DNA of 18,011 nucleotides from DAOTTW01 sp034437615. GTDB lineage: Bacteria > Chloroflexota > Anaerolineae > Aggregatilineales > Phototrophicaceae. Under the pieces are notes generated by a model. The model was not told the origin of the DNA and did no database searches. It saw only the letters and a list, made by a program, of their open reading frames with translations. Each line of letters begins with the position of its first letter. Position 1 is the first letter of the stretch. The position numbers and the translations under genes are program-made. Shown here one piece after another: positions 1-7,369 of this stretch. The stretch covers positions 1 through 18,011 of the forward strand of contig DAOTTW010000207.1 of assembly GCA_034437615.1 (NCBI GenBank), given 5' to 3'.

Positions 1-107
1 CGGCGCAACCCTGGCGACACGACCCCGAAAAGCTGGCAACTGCCATCCTGAGGTTATGCCAGGAGGCCCATATCAGCGCAGCAATCACCATCAGGAATGC
101 GAGTTAA
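1..107 (+). CDS. C-terminal tail of an upstream gene (partial; possibly YvcK/CofD-like)
   Basis: The reading frame starting at base 3 is open from the window edge to a TAA at 105-107, giving about 34 residues. Its codon use is GC-rich at third positions, like the genes downstream. The peptide contains WRHDPEKLATAILRL. That resembles the C-terminal end I remember for YvcK/CofD-family proteins (UDP-sugar-binding gluconeogenesis factor), and yvcK genes are often found near gap. The stretch is too short to be sure: another frame is also open to 180, and the piece could belong to a different protein. The stop lies 75 bases before gap, so co-transcription with the glycolytic cluster is possible. 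The identity is a guess from a short motif and context. Confidence 0.35.
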   Translation, partial: AQPWRHDPEKLATAILRLCQEAHISAAITIRNAS

Positions 108-182
108 TCACGGCACCAACAAGGTGTTGGGATCAACCAGAGTTGAACATAACGAACGATACGAGAAGAAGGAGCTTGTAAC

Positions 183-1190
183 ATGGCAATTCGCGTAGGG
201 ATCAACGGTTTCGGTCGCATTGGTCGTCAGGTCGTCAAGATATTGCGTGAAAAATACCCCAACGACATCGACATCGTCGCATTTAACGACCTGGGCGACC
301 TGGAAACAATGGCGCACCTCTTCCGCTATGACTCAGCACATGGCAAGTACAATGGCACAGTTGAAGTCAAGAATAGCTCGCTCATCATCGACGGTGACGA
401 GATCAAAGCGCTATCGGAGCGCGACCCCGCACAACTGCCCTGGGGCGATATGGGCGTAGACATCGTGATCGAAAGCACGGGCGTCTTTCGCAAGAAGGCC
501 GACGCCGCCAAGCACATCCAGGGTGGCGCGAAAAAAGTGATTATCTCTGCCCCCGCGCAGGACGAAGACCTGACGATTGTGCTGGGTGTCAATCAGGATA
601 AGTACGATCCGGCCAATCATCACATCGTCTCAAACGCATCTTGCACCACCAACTGCCTCGCGCCCGCTGCAAAAGTGGTCAACGATGTCTTTGGCATTCA
701 GCAAGCCTACATGACCACCATCCACAGCTACACCTCCGACCAGAACATCCAGGATTTGCCACACAAGGATTTGCGCCGCGCCCGCGCCGCCGCACAGAAC
801 ATCATCCCGACCACGACAGGCGCTGCGAAGGCCGTTTCGCTCGTCATCCCAGAACTAGAAGGCAAATTCGACGGTATGGCCGTGCGCGTGCCGACGATCA
901 CCGGTTCCCTGGTCGATTTCGTCGCCACCGTTGACAAGCCAGCGACAAAGGACGAACTGATCGCCGCCTTTGAAGAGGCCGCCTCTGGACCCATGTCCGG
1001 CATCCTCGATGTCTCGCATGAGCCGCTGGTGTCCTCGGATTACATCGGCAACCCCTATTCCAGCATCATCGACGCACAATCCACCGACGCCTCCGGCAAT
1101 CTCGTCAAGGTCATTAGCTGGTACGACAACGAGTGGGGTTACTCCGTGCGTTGCGCCGACCTCGCTAAATTCATGGGCGACAAGCTGTAA
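183..1190 (+). CDS. gap: Glyceraldehyde-3-phosphate dehydrogenase, NAD-type
   Basis: This cytosolic glycolytic enzyme oxidises glyceraldehyde-3-phosphate to 1,3-bisphosphoglycerate using NAD+ and phosphate. The 335-residue protein has the usual length. The N-terminal Rossmann fold begins with GINGFGRIGR (residues 7-16). The active-site motif SNASCTTNC places the catalytic Cys at 154, with the partner His at 181. The DLPHKDLRRAR segment (191-201) and ND at 35-36 match NAD-dependent rather than NADP-dependent enzymes. The C-terminal WYDNEWGYS signature is intact. The ATG at 183 follows AAGGAG (169-174) with 8-base spacing. pgk and tpiA follow on the same strand. No convincing promoter was seen just upstream, so transcription may begin further 5'. 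The call is secure. Confidence 0.98.
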   Translation: MAIRVGINGFGRIGRQVVKILREKYPNDIDIVAFNDLGDLETMAHLFRYDSAHGKYNGTVEVKNSSLIIDGDEIKALSERDPAQLPWGDMGVDIVIESTGVFRKKADAAKHIQGGAKKVIISAPAQDEDLTIVLGVNQDKYDPANHHIVSNASCTTNCLAPAAKVVNDVFGIQQAYMTTIHSYTSDQNIQDLPHKDLRRARAAAQNIIPTTTGAAKAVSLVIPELEGKFDGMAVRVPTITGSLVDFVATVDKPATKDELIAAFEEAASGPMSGILDVSHEPLVSSDYIGNPYSSIIDAQSTDASGNLVKVISWYDNEWGYSVRCADLAKFMGDKL

Positions 1191-1234
1191 AAACATCGGT
1201 CGTAACTGTTCACGTCGCATCGTCATCGTGGCGC

Positions 1235-1296
1235 ACGCAGCAAGCTGCGTCCCTACAAGACCCTCGCCGACCGTAAGGACGCGCAGAAGCGCGTCC
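1235..1296. repeat. Two intergenic hairpins of the TTGTAGGGAC family between gap and pgk
   Basis: The 178-base gap-pgk spacer holds two small palindromes. The first is ACGCAG-CAAG-CTGCGT at 1235-1250 followed by CCCTACAAG. The second is GGACGCGC-AGAA-GCGCGTCC at 1277-1296 followed by CTGCAAA. Read on the minus strand, both begin with TTG(T/C)AGGGACGC and then fold into a 6-8 bp stem with a 4-base loop. Related elements occur at 8493-8546 and 13839-13898. There is no T-run, so they are not classical intrinsic terminators. Processing or attenuation between gap and pgk is possible, but a dispersed repeat family explains them better. Confidence 0.65.
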
Positions 1297-1368
1297 CTGC
1301 AAACCAATCGTATTCTCGACATCCCGCCTTACACCCACGCACACTGGATTCTTCTTAGGAGCAAACCC

Positions 1369-2556
1369 ATGCAAAAGATGACCGTTCGTGACGCAGACCT
1401 GGCCGGAAAGCGCGTGCTCGTCCGCGTCGATTTTAACGTGCCGCTGGATGGCAACCGCATCACCGACGATACGCGCATTCGTGCGGCTGTGCCCACCCTG
1501 CAATACATCTTGCAGCAAAAGCCTAAAGCCGTCGTGCTCATGTCACATCTCGGACGCCCCAAAGGTGAGCGCAAGCCGGATATGTCCCTGCAACCCACAG
1601 CAGCGGCCCTCAGTGCGTTGCTCGGCGTCGAGGTCGCCTTTGCAGAGGATTGCATCGGCGCTGTGGCTGAACAAGCCATCGCGAACCTGCCTGAAGGCGG
1701 CGTTGTACTGCTGGAAAACACGCGCTTCCACAAGGGCGAAACCAAGAACGACCCCGCTCTGGCTGAACAACTGGCCAAACATGGCGATGTCTTCGTTAAC
1801 GATGCCTTCGGCACCGCCCACCGCGCCCACGCTTCAAATGTCGGCGTTTCGCAGCGCCTGACAGCCGTCGCGGGCCTACTGATGGAAAAAGAAATCACGT
1901 ACTTGGCCAACGTCGTCGAAAGCCCCAAGCGTCCCTTCTTCGCCATCTTGGGCGGCGCAAAGGTCTCGGATAAAATCGACGTGATTAAGGCGCTGCTGAC
2001 CAAAGCTGATAAGGTGCTGATTGGTGGCGGCATGGCGAATACGTTCTTCGCGGCGCAGGGCTACAAAATGGGCGCTTCGCTGGTTGAAAGCGACGCCATC
2101 GACACCGCCAAAAGCCTGCTTGCAGAGGGCCAGGGTCAGCTTATCCTACCCACAGATGGCATCATCGCAGATGCCTTCGATAACAACGCACAGAAACGCG
2201 CTATCTCCGTCAGTGAGGGCGTGCCGGATGGCTGGAGCATTCTGGACATCGGCCCAGAGACGCTGCAAACCTTCCGTGATGCGCTGGCCTCGGCGCATAC
2301 TGTCGTCTGGAATGGCCCGATGGGTGTGTTTGAGATGAGCAATTTTGCTGTCGGCACCTTTGAACTGGCTAAACTACTGGCAGAGGCCACCAAGCGCGGC
2401 GCGACTACCATCATCGGCGGCGGTGATTCCGCAGCCGCAGTAGAACAAGCCGAACTTGCGGAGGCCATGTCGCATATCTCGACAGGCGGCGGTGCTAGCC
2501 TGGAAATGCTGGAAGGCAAGACGCTGCCAGGTTTGGCCGCACTCAACGACAAGTAA
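1369..2556 (+). CDS. pgk: Phosphoglycerate kinase
   Basis: This enzyme transfers phosphate from 1,3-bisphosphoglycerate to ADP, making ATP and 3-phosphoglycerate in glycolysis. The start chosen is ATG 1369 (MQKMTVRDADL). It follows TAGGAG (1356-1361) with 7-base spacing and gives 395 residues, the normal length for the family. The frame is open further upstream, but that extension crosses the hairpins and overlaps gap out of frame. ATG 1378 is a weaker alternative. Visible signatures are VRVDFNVPL (18-26), SHLGRPKG (59-66), NDAFGTAHRAHAS in the N-domain, LGGAKVSDKI near the hinge, GPMGVFE, and the nucleotide-binding GGGDS (350-354). It lies between gap and tpiA, and the tpiA start is 45 bases after its stop. 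Confidence 0.98.
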   Translation: MQKMTVRDADLAGKRVLVRVDFNVPLDGNRITDDTRIRAAVPTLQYILQQKPKAVVLMSHLGRPKGERKPDMSLQPTAAALSALLGVEVAFAEDCIGAVAEQAIANLPEGGVVLLENTRFHKGETKNDPALAEQLAKHGDVFVNDAFGTAHRAHASNVGVSQRLTAVAGLLMEKEITYLANVVESPKRPFFAILGGAKVSDKIDVIKALLTKADKVLIGGGMANTFFAAQGYKMGASLVESDAIDTAKSLLAEGQGQLILPTDGIIADAFDNNAQKRAISVSEGVPDGWSILDIGPETLQTFRDALASAHTVVWNGPMGVFEMSNFAVGTFELAKLLAEATKRGATTIIGGGDSAAAVEQAELAEAMSHISTGGGASLEMLEGKTLPGLAALNDK

Positions 2557-2601
2557 ACGCCGACGAGACGCTATTCGTACTGCTAAGGAGCGATAATCGA
2601 C

Positions 2602-3381
2602 ATGAGCACAACCCGAACCCCCATCATCGCAGGCAACTGGAAGATGAACAAAACGCATGATGAATCCGTTGCCTTCGTCAAAGCATTAGCCGAAAGCCTC
2701 AAACCCTATACCCGCGTTGAGCGCGTCGTCAGCCCCACCTACATCGCCCTGGCAGCCGTCGCAGACGCGCTGAAAGACAGCCAAATTGCCGTCGCTGCCC
2801 AGGATGTACACTGGGAAGAGAACGGCGCATACACGTCGCAGATCGCGCCGCCCATGCTGAAGGGCATCGCGGATTACGTCATCATCGGTCACTCAGAGAC
2901 ACGCGCCTATCAGGGCGTCAGCGATGCCGACGTGAACAAGAAGGCCAAAGCCGCGCTTGCACACGGCCTAAAGCCCATCATCGCCGTCGGTGAAAGCCTG
3001 GACCAATACGAAGCCAACGAAACGGCTGGTATATGCAGTCAGCAAATCCGTGCAGCGTTGGCTGGCATCACAGCACCAGATATGGCCAACGTCGTTCTGG
3101 CCTATGAGCCAATCTGGGCCATCGGTACAGGCAGGAACGCCAGCGCAGAAATCGCACAAAATATCATCGGGGGCACGCTACGCACAGCCCTGCGTGAGCT
3201 TTACGGCGACGAGGTGGCCCAGGGTGTCCGCATCCAATATGGCGGCAGCGTCAAGCCCGATAACATGCTGGAATATATGTCACAGCCCGATGTCGATGGT
3301 GCGCTGGTCGGCGGCGCGTCGCTCAAGGTCGATAGCTTCACCGATCTGGTCAGAATCGCAGGCGAGGCGAAAGGCGTCTAG
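2602..3381 (+). CDS. tpiA: Triose-phosphate isomerase
   Basis: This TIM-barrel enzyme interconverts dihydroxyacetone phosphate and glyceraldehyde-3-phosphate. The protein is 259 residues. Active-site residues are present: Asn12 and Lys14 in GNWKMNK, His97 in GHSETR, and Glu169 in AYEPIWAIGTG, which is followed by the mobile loop. The phosphate-binding GGSVKPDN (near 215) and VGGASL are also present. Small departures from the common consensus are GHSETRAYQG (often GHSERR.YFG) and AVGES (often CVGET), which do not touch the catalytic residues. The start follows AAGGAG (2585-2590) with 11-base spacing. It is the third gene of the gap-pgk-tpiA cluster and the membrane gene follows at once, with a possible start 2 bases after its stop. 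Confidence 0.98.
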   Translation: MSTTRTPIIAGNWKMNKTHDESVAFVKALAESLKPYTRVERVVSPTYIALAAVADALKDSQIAVAAQDVHWEENGAYTSQIAPPMLKGIADYVIIGHSETRAYQGVSDADVNKKAKAALAHGLKPIIAVGESLDQYEANETAGICSQQIRAALAGITAPDMANVVLAYEPIWAIGTGRNASAEIAQNIIGGTLRTALRELYGDEVAQGVRIQYGGSVKPDNMLEYMSQPDVDGALVGGASLKVDSFTDLVRIAGEAKGV

Positions 3382-3428
3382 CCCTGGATATCTTCGCGTT
3401 CATCATCCCGGTTGCGCTGGCGATTGGG

Positions 3429-4439
3429 ATGTTCGTTATTCTGCGCGGCCTGGAACGCTGGCTGCATCAACACATCTTCAAAATCGGCTGGCTCGTCACG
3501 CAGAATTTTCAAACGACCACAATTCTCTATTACACCTTCTTCCTGCCGGGGGTGGTCTTGCATGAGGTCGTCTACTGGCTGATCGCAGGTATACTGAATA
3601 TCCGCGCAGAACAGACGCTCAAATGGCCAGAGGCGCAGCAAATTGGCGAACTGAAGCTGAATTTCGTCAAGCTCAGCGCTGAAGCCGATGTCTATCGGCG
3701 CGCCATCATCACAGCGGCACCGCTCATCGTCGGTTTGCTCGTCATTGGCCTGATTGCAGAGAACATCTTCGATTTTCAGACGGCCTTCGCCACCATCAGC
3801 AGCGGTGAACTGGAGGATGTCGGGCGTGGCCTGGCGCAATTAAACGCCGCACCGGACTTCTGGCTGTGGCTTTACGTGGTTTTCACCATCGCCAATACCA
3901 TGTGGCCCACTATCCCGCAGGATTTAAAGGGCTGGCGCATGATCGGCCTGGCGGTGGTCGTCGTGCTGATTGGCTTGGTCGCGCTCGGCCTCGGCGGGCA
4001 GTTGGTGCAGGATGTGGCCATGCCCTTTACCGAATTTCTCGGCGTGTTCAACGGCATGTTACTGCTGCTCATCGCCATCAACATCACCTTAACGCTGTTC
4101 CTCGGCACACTAGAAGCCCTCATCGAGCGCTTCACCAACCGCAGCGCCACCTTCCGCGATGGCCAGATGATTACCATGAGCCGCGCCGAAGCCCGCGCAG
4201 AGCGTGAACGCCAATTTGAACAGGCACGCCAGCGCCAAACCGAAGCGCAAGAGCAAGCCGAAGCCCAGGCGCGTGAACGCTCTATCTACAACACGCGCTT
4301 TCCGGTTCCGGGCGCACCGGGCCGCGACGAAGCCGTGACGCCACTCGAAATAAACACGGACGAGACGCCGCAGCAACCGCTATTCCCCATGCAAGACGCC
4401 GCCGCAGAACCACAGGAAAATGTGGACGGTCAAATTTAA
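3429..4439 (+). CDS. Multi-pass membrane protein with HExxY motif, function unknown
   Basis: I do not recognise a named family. From ATG 3429 the protein has 336 residues. Hydrophobic segments lie at about 31-54, 93-110, 145-158, 171-190 and 203-226, followed by a charged, probably cytoplasmic coiled-coil tail rich in Arg, Glu and Gln (about 250-290) and a Pro/Gln-rich end. The second segment carries LPGVVLHEVVYW (H45, E46, Y49). It resembles the HExxH helix of membrane metalloproteases of M50 type, but the second His is Tyr. Unnamed Chloroflexota membrane proteins with LPG..LHE.sH and a later N.M.P motif seem related, from memory. ATG 3429 has no clear ribosome site. The frame is open upstream and codes for a hydrophobic stretch, so the true start may be near 3384 (CTG, behind AAAGG). 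Confidence 0.8.
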   Translation: MFVILRGLERWLHQHIFKIGWLVTQNFQTTTILYYTFFLPGVVLHEVVYWLIAGILNIRAEQTLKWPEAQQIGELKLNFVKLSAEADVYRRAIITAAPLIVGLLVIGLIAENIFDFQTAFATISSGELEDVGRGLAQLNAAPDFWLWLYVVFTIANTMWPTIPQDLKGWRMIGLAVVVVLIGLVALGLGGQLVQDVAMPFTEFLGVFNGMLLLLIAINITLTLFLGTLEALIERFTNRSATFRDGQMITMSRAEARAERERQFEQARQRQTEAQEQAEAQARERSIYNTRFPVPGAPGRDEAVTPLEINTDETPQQPLFPMQDAAAEPQENVDGQI

Positions 4440-4457
4440 CGACAACTACGTAACGAC

Positions 4458-5537
4458 TCAGCCCAGCGAACGCGACGCATCCGGTTGAAAACGTGCCACC
4501 AATGCAAACCCCACCAGCACCAACAGCGTCATCACCCCAAACGCGATAAATTTATACAGTTGGCTCTCAAGAAACAGCGTGAGCAGGCCGAAAAACGCGC
4601 AAAACGCATAGTACAACAGCACAATCTGCCGATGCGTCAGCAAGCCGCTATCCAGCAAACGAAAATGCAAATGCCCCCGATCCCCCTGCAAAGGGTTACG
4701 CCCCTGCATCAGCCGATTTGTCGCCTGCCATGCCAGATCAAGCAGCGGCAGGCCCATCACCAGCAAGATCGTCGCCATCTTCGCGCCCCCGATGATGCTC
4801 AGCGCCCCCAACGCAAAGCCCAGGAATTGCGCACCACCGCCCAGATACACCAGCGCCGGATTGAAGTTATACAACAGGAAGCCCAGGCTAGCCCCCATCA
4901 GCGCCAGCGGCAACAGGCTTACGCTGATCTGCGCAGGTTCGACGCGAAAAGCACTATTTATGAATAGCATCAGGCTCGCGATGAACGCCACCCCCGCCGC
5001 TAAACCGTCCAGGCCGTCCAGAAAATTAACCGTGTTCATCATCAGCCCCAACCACAGCAGCGTTAACGTCACCGTCACCAGATGCGGCCAGGGGTCCGTC
5101 GGTTGGCCCGTCAGCGGGTTCGTGAAGCCCTGAATGAAGATGTGAAAGGCAATGGCAACCGCTGCGGCGATAATCTGCCCGATGTATTGCGGCAGCCAGT
5201 CAAAATCGAAGATGTCATCCAGCAGGCCAAACAAAAAGATAATCAGGCCACCCAGCAGCAACCCGGTCAGGCGGATGGCTTCATACGGATCGAAGCGCGG
5301 CACAGGCAGAAGTTGCGCGACGATCACGGCGACGCTGAAGCCCACAAACAGCGCAAAACCGCCCAGTTTTGGCATGGGGCGCTGTTCCTGCCTGCGACCA
5401 CCAGGGTTCGAGACGACGCCGAAACGATGGCTTAGCCAGATCGCCAGCGGCATCAGCGCCAGCGATGCAGCCAGCGCACACAAAAATACAATTGCAAAGG
5501 CACCAATTTCAGCGAAGCCTAATTCCATACAGCGCAC
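4458..5537 (-). CDS. WecA/TagO/MraY-superfamily polyprenyl-phosphate sugar-1-phosphate transferase, atypical active site
   Basis: Members of this integral-membrane family move a HexNAc-1-phosphate from a UDP-sugar to undecaprenyl phosphate, releasing UMP and starting wall-polymer or glycan synthesis. The 359-residue protein is strongly hydrophobic with about ten membrane segments. Family motifs are GLLDDIFDFDWLPQ (DD at 107-108), NTVNFLDGLDGLAAG (169-182), and GDRGHLHFRLL (285-295), equivalent to the HIHH region. Two departures stand out. The usual GDxG segment reads YLGGGAQFLGF (231-241) with no Asp, and the HIHH-type motif is HLHF. The start may be GTG 5537, which overlaps the upp stop by one base, or ATG 5528. 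Translational coupling with upp is likely. Substrate and activity cannot be read from the sequence. Confidence 0.9.
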   Translation of the reverse strand: MRCMELGFAEIGAFAIVFLCALAASLALMPLAIWLSHRFGVVSNPGGRRQEQRPMPKLGGFALFVGFSVAVIVAQLLPVPRFDPYEAIRLTGLLLGGLIIFLFGLLDDIFDFDWLPQYIGQIIAAAVAIAFHIFIQGFTNPLTGQPTDPWPHLVTVTLTLLWLGLMMNTVNFLDGLDGLAAGVAFIASLMLFINSAFRVEPAQISVSLLPLALMGASLGFLLYNFNPALVYLGGGAQFLGFALGALSIIGGAKMATILLVMGLPLLDLAWQATNRLMQGRNPLQGDRGHLHFRLLDSGLLTHRQIVLLYYAFCAFFGLLTLFLESQLYKFIAFGVMTLLVLVGFALVARFQPDASRSLG

Positions 5538-6160
5538 TACGTCCCAAAAATGCGATCACCAGCATCACCCAAACCGGGCACGATAAAGCCGATGTCGTTG
5601 AGTCGTTCATCTCGTTCGGCCACGTGGATTGTCACATCAGGGTGCGCCCGATGTAAGACAGCTATGCCTTCCGGTGCTGCCAGCAACCCCACGAATTTGA
5701 TGCGCGTCACGCCGTGCTGCTTCAGCACGCCCACCGTCGCCTCTGCGGAGCCACCCGTCGCAAGCATCGGGTCCAGCACCAGCGCCAAATCCACATCCAA
5801 TTTTTCAGGCAGCCTATTGTAATAATGCACAGGCTGCAACGTGTCCTCATCGCGATACAGGCCAATATGCCAGATTTGCGCGTTCGGCAATACATCCATC
5901 ATGCCGTTGACCATACCGATACCCGCCCGCATAATCGGCACCAGCGCGATACGTTCATGCATCTGTACGCCCTGCGCCGCGCCCATCGGCGTCGTCACGC
6001 TGACGGCCTCTGTCATCAGGTCTTGTGTGGCCTCGTACAGCATCAGCGTGGATAGATCGCTGACCAAAGCCCGAAACGTATACGCATCCGTTTGCGTGTC
6101 GCGCAGCAGCGTCAGCTTGTGCTTAATCAGGGGATGTTGCGAGATAACCAGTTCTGGCAT
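5537..6160 (-). CDS. upp: Uracil phosphoribosyltransferase
   Basis: This salvage enzyme makes UMP from uracil and PRPP in the cytosol. The start at ATG 6160 (MPELVISQHPL) gives 207 residues, matching the usual ~208. It is set by an AAGGA site at 6173-6169 with 8-base spacing. Two upstream in-frame ATGs (6169, 6181) lack spacing to any ribosome site, and the longer open frame runs into the ruvB promoter. Conserved pieces are the N-terminal HPLIKHKLTLLRD, the PRPP-binding LDPMLATGGSAEATV, and the uracil-binding IVPGLGDAGDRIFGT at the C-terminus. Its stop overlaps the GTG of the following transferase gene by one base, so the two form an operon. The gene is divergent from ruvB across about 180 bases. 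Confidence 0.97.
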   Translation of the reverse strand: MPELVISQHPLIKHKLTLLRDTQTDAYTFRALVSDLSTLMLYEATQDLMTEAVSVTTPMGAAQGVQMHERIALVPIMRAGIGMVNGMMDVLPNAQIWHIGLYRDEDTLQPVHYYNRLPEKLDVDLALVLDPMLATGGSAEATVGVLKQHGVTRIKFVGLLAAPEGIAVLHRAHPDVTIHVAERDERLNDIGFIVPGLGDAGDRIFGT

Positions 6161-6168
6161 AAAAGACA

Positions 6169-6173
6169 TCCTT
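6169..6173 (-). promoter_or_regulatory. Ribosome-binding site that fixes the upp start
   Basis: AAGGA on the minus strand lies 8 bases before ATG 6160. It overlaps the candidate ATG at 6169 and therefore argues against that codon as the start. Confidence 0.7.
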
Positions 6174-6265
6174 AATATCATGCGGCTTCTGGCATACCGC
6201 CGCAAAGCATAGCGCAAAGCAGGCATTACGCAAATGGCCGACGCGCAGCTTCCGCAAACTGCACG

Positions 6266-6295
6266 CGGACAGTTAGCACAAACTTGCGCTATAAT
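6266..6295 (+). promoter_or_regulatory. Sigma-70-type promoter of ruvB-queA
   Basis: A perfect TATAAT lies at 6290-6295. CGGACA (6266-6271) sits 18 bases upstream as a four-of-six -35 match. Transcription would start near 6302, giving a 5' leader of about 36 bases before ATG 6338. This placement excludes the TTG at 6284 as the ruvB start. Confidence 0.6.
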
Positions 6296-6337
6296 CAGCA
6301 CACAAGACCACCCAGAGCAAGAAGAGCAAAACCGCGT

Positions 6338-7369
6338 ATGACTGACGAAGAACGGCTCATACAGCCCGAAAACGGCGGCGATGACCGCGATAACATCGCG
6401 CTACGGCCCAAAGCGCTCGGTGAGATGATCGGGCAGGACGCCCTGCGCGAACGCCTGGCGATCATCCTGGAGGCCGCGCAACTGCGCAAAGAACCCATCG
6501 ACCACATCTTGTTTTACGGTCCGCCCGGCCTCGGCAAAACGTCGTTGGCGCACGTCGTCTCCAACGAGATGCAGGCCAATATCCGCGTCACGGCAGGCCC
6601 ATCTATCGAACGCGCTGGCGACCTGGCGGCCATCCTGACGCACCTGAAAAAAGGCGACATCCTGTTCATAGATGAGGTGCATCGCCTGGGCAAAGCCATC
6701 GAAGAAATTTTGTACCCCGCAATGGAGGATTTCGTGCTGGATATCGTGATCGGCAAAGGGCCAGCAGCCAAAACCGTGCGCCTGAACCTGCCGCGCTTCA
6801 CAGTCATCGGCGCGACCACCCGCCTCGCATTGCTGGCCGGACCGCTGCGTGATCGTTTCGGTGAGCGCTTCCGGTTGGATTTTTACAGCCAGGAGGCAAT
6901 GGAAGAGATCATCACACGCGCCGCCAGCCGCCTGCACATCGCCATCGAACCCGCCGGGGCCAGCGCCATCGCACGCCGCGCACGCGGTACGCCCCGCATC
7001 GGCCTACGTTTGCTGCGCCGCGTCCGCGATTATGCACAGATACGGGCGGATGGCGTCATCACCGAAGACGTGACCACAGACGCCCTCAACCTGATGAATA
7101 TCGACCATCTCGGCTTAGACGAGATTGACCGCCGCCTGCTGCGCGTCATCATCGAGAAGTTCAACGGCGGCCCCGTCGGGCTGGATACCATCGGCGCAGC
7201 CATCAGCGAGGATACATCAACCATCATGGATGTCTACGAGCCATATCTGATCCAGCTTGGCTTTATAGAGCGCACGCCACGCGGTCGCACGGTGACGCGC
7301 CACGCCTATGCACACCTGAACCTGGCCCTTAACCCTGACGCCGACGATTCTCAGCCGAGGTTGTTCTGA
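6338..7369 (+). CDS. ruvB: Holliday junction branch-migration helicase RuvB
   Basis: RuvB is the hexameric AAA+ ATPase that drives branch migration of Holliday junctions together with RuvA. The start is ATG 6338 (MTDEERLIQP), giving 343 residues. An open TTG at 6284 lies upstream of the predicted transcription start. The Walker A motif GPPGLGKT is at 61-68, Walker B with DEVH at 112-115, sensor 1 GATTR at 158-162, and the arginine-finger region RDRFG at 171-175. The C-terminal winged-helix domain ends with ERTPRGRTVTRHAYAHL. The usual GTPRIANRLLRR reads GTPRIGLRLLRR here, a mild change. The stop and the queA start share a TGATG, so the pair is translationally coupled. No ruvA or ruvC is in the window. 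Confidence 0.98.
   Translation: MTDEERLIQPENGGDDRDNIALRPKALGEMIGQDALRERLAIILEAAQLRKEPIDHILFYGPPGLGKTSLAHVVSNEMQANIRVTAGPSIERAGDLAAILTHLKKGDILFIDEVHRLGKAIEEILYPAMEDFVLDIVIGKGPAAKTVRLNLPRFTVIGATTRLALLAGPLRDRFGERFRLDFYSQEAMEEIITRAASRLHIAIEPAGASAIARRARGTPRIGLRLLRRVRDYAQIRADGVITEDVTTDALNLMNIDHLGLDEIDRRLLRVIIEKFNGGPVGLDTIGAAISEDTSTIMDVYEPYLIQLGFIERTPRGRTVTRHAYAHLNLALNPDADDSQPRLF

Noticed and set aside
1..182. Promoter for gap (TTGGGA at 127-132 with TAACGA at 150-155)
   Set aside because: The -10 match is poor, and the cluster may be transcribed from an upstream gene.
970..1368. Upstream extension of the pgk frame into gap
   Set aside because: It overlaps the secure gap gene out of frame and crosses the hairpins. 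The proper start at 1369 has a ribosome site and gives the normal family length.
1329..2033. Long minus-strand open frame opposite pgk
   Set aside because: It mirrors the codon pattern of pgk, has low-complexity Ser/Arg/Thr composition and no recognisable motif. It is a shadow frame.
6284..6337. TTG 6284 as the start of ruvB
   Set aside because: The TATAAT at 6290-6295 places transcription start downstream of it, and the extra residues do not look like a RuvB N-terminus.
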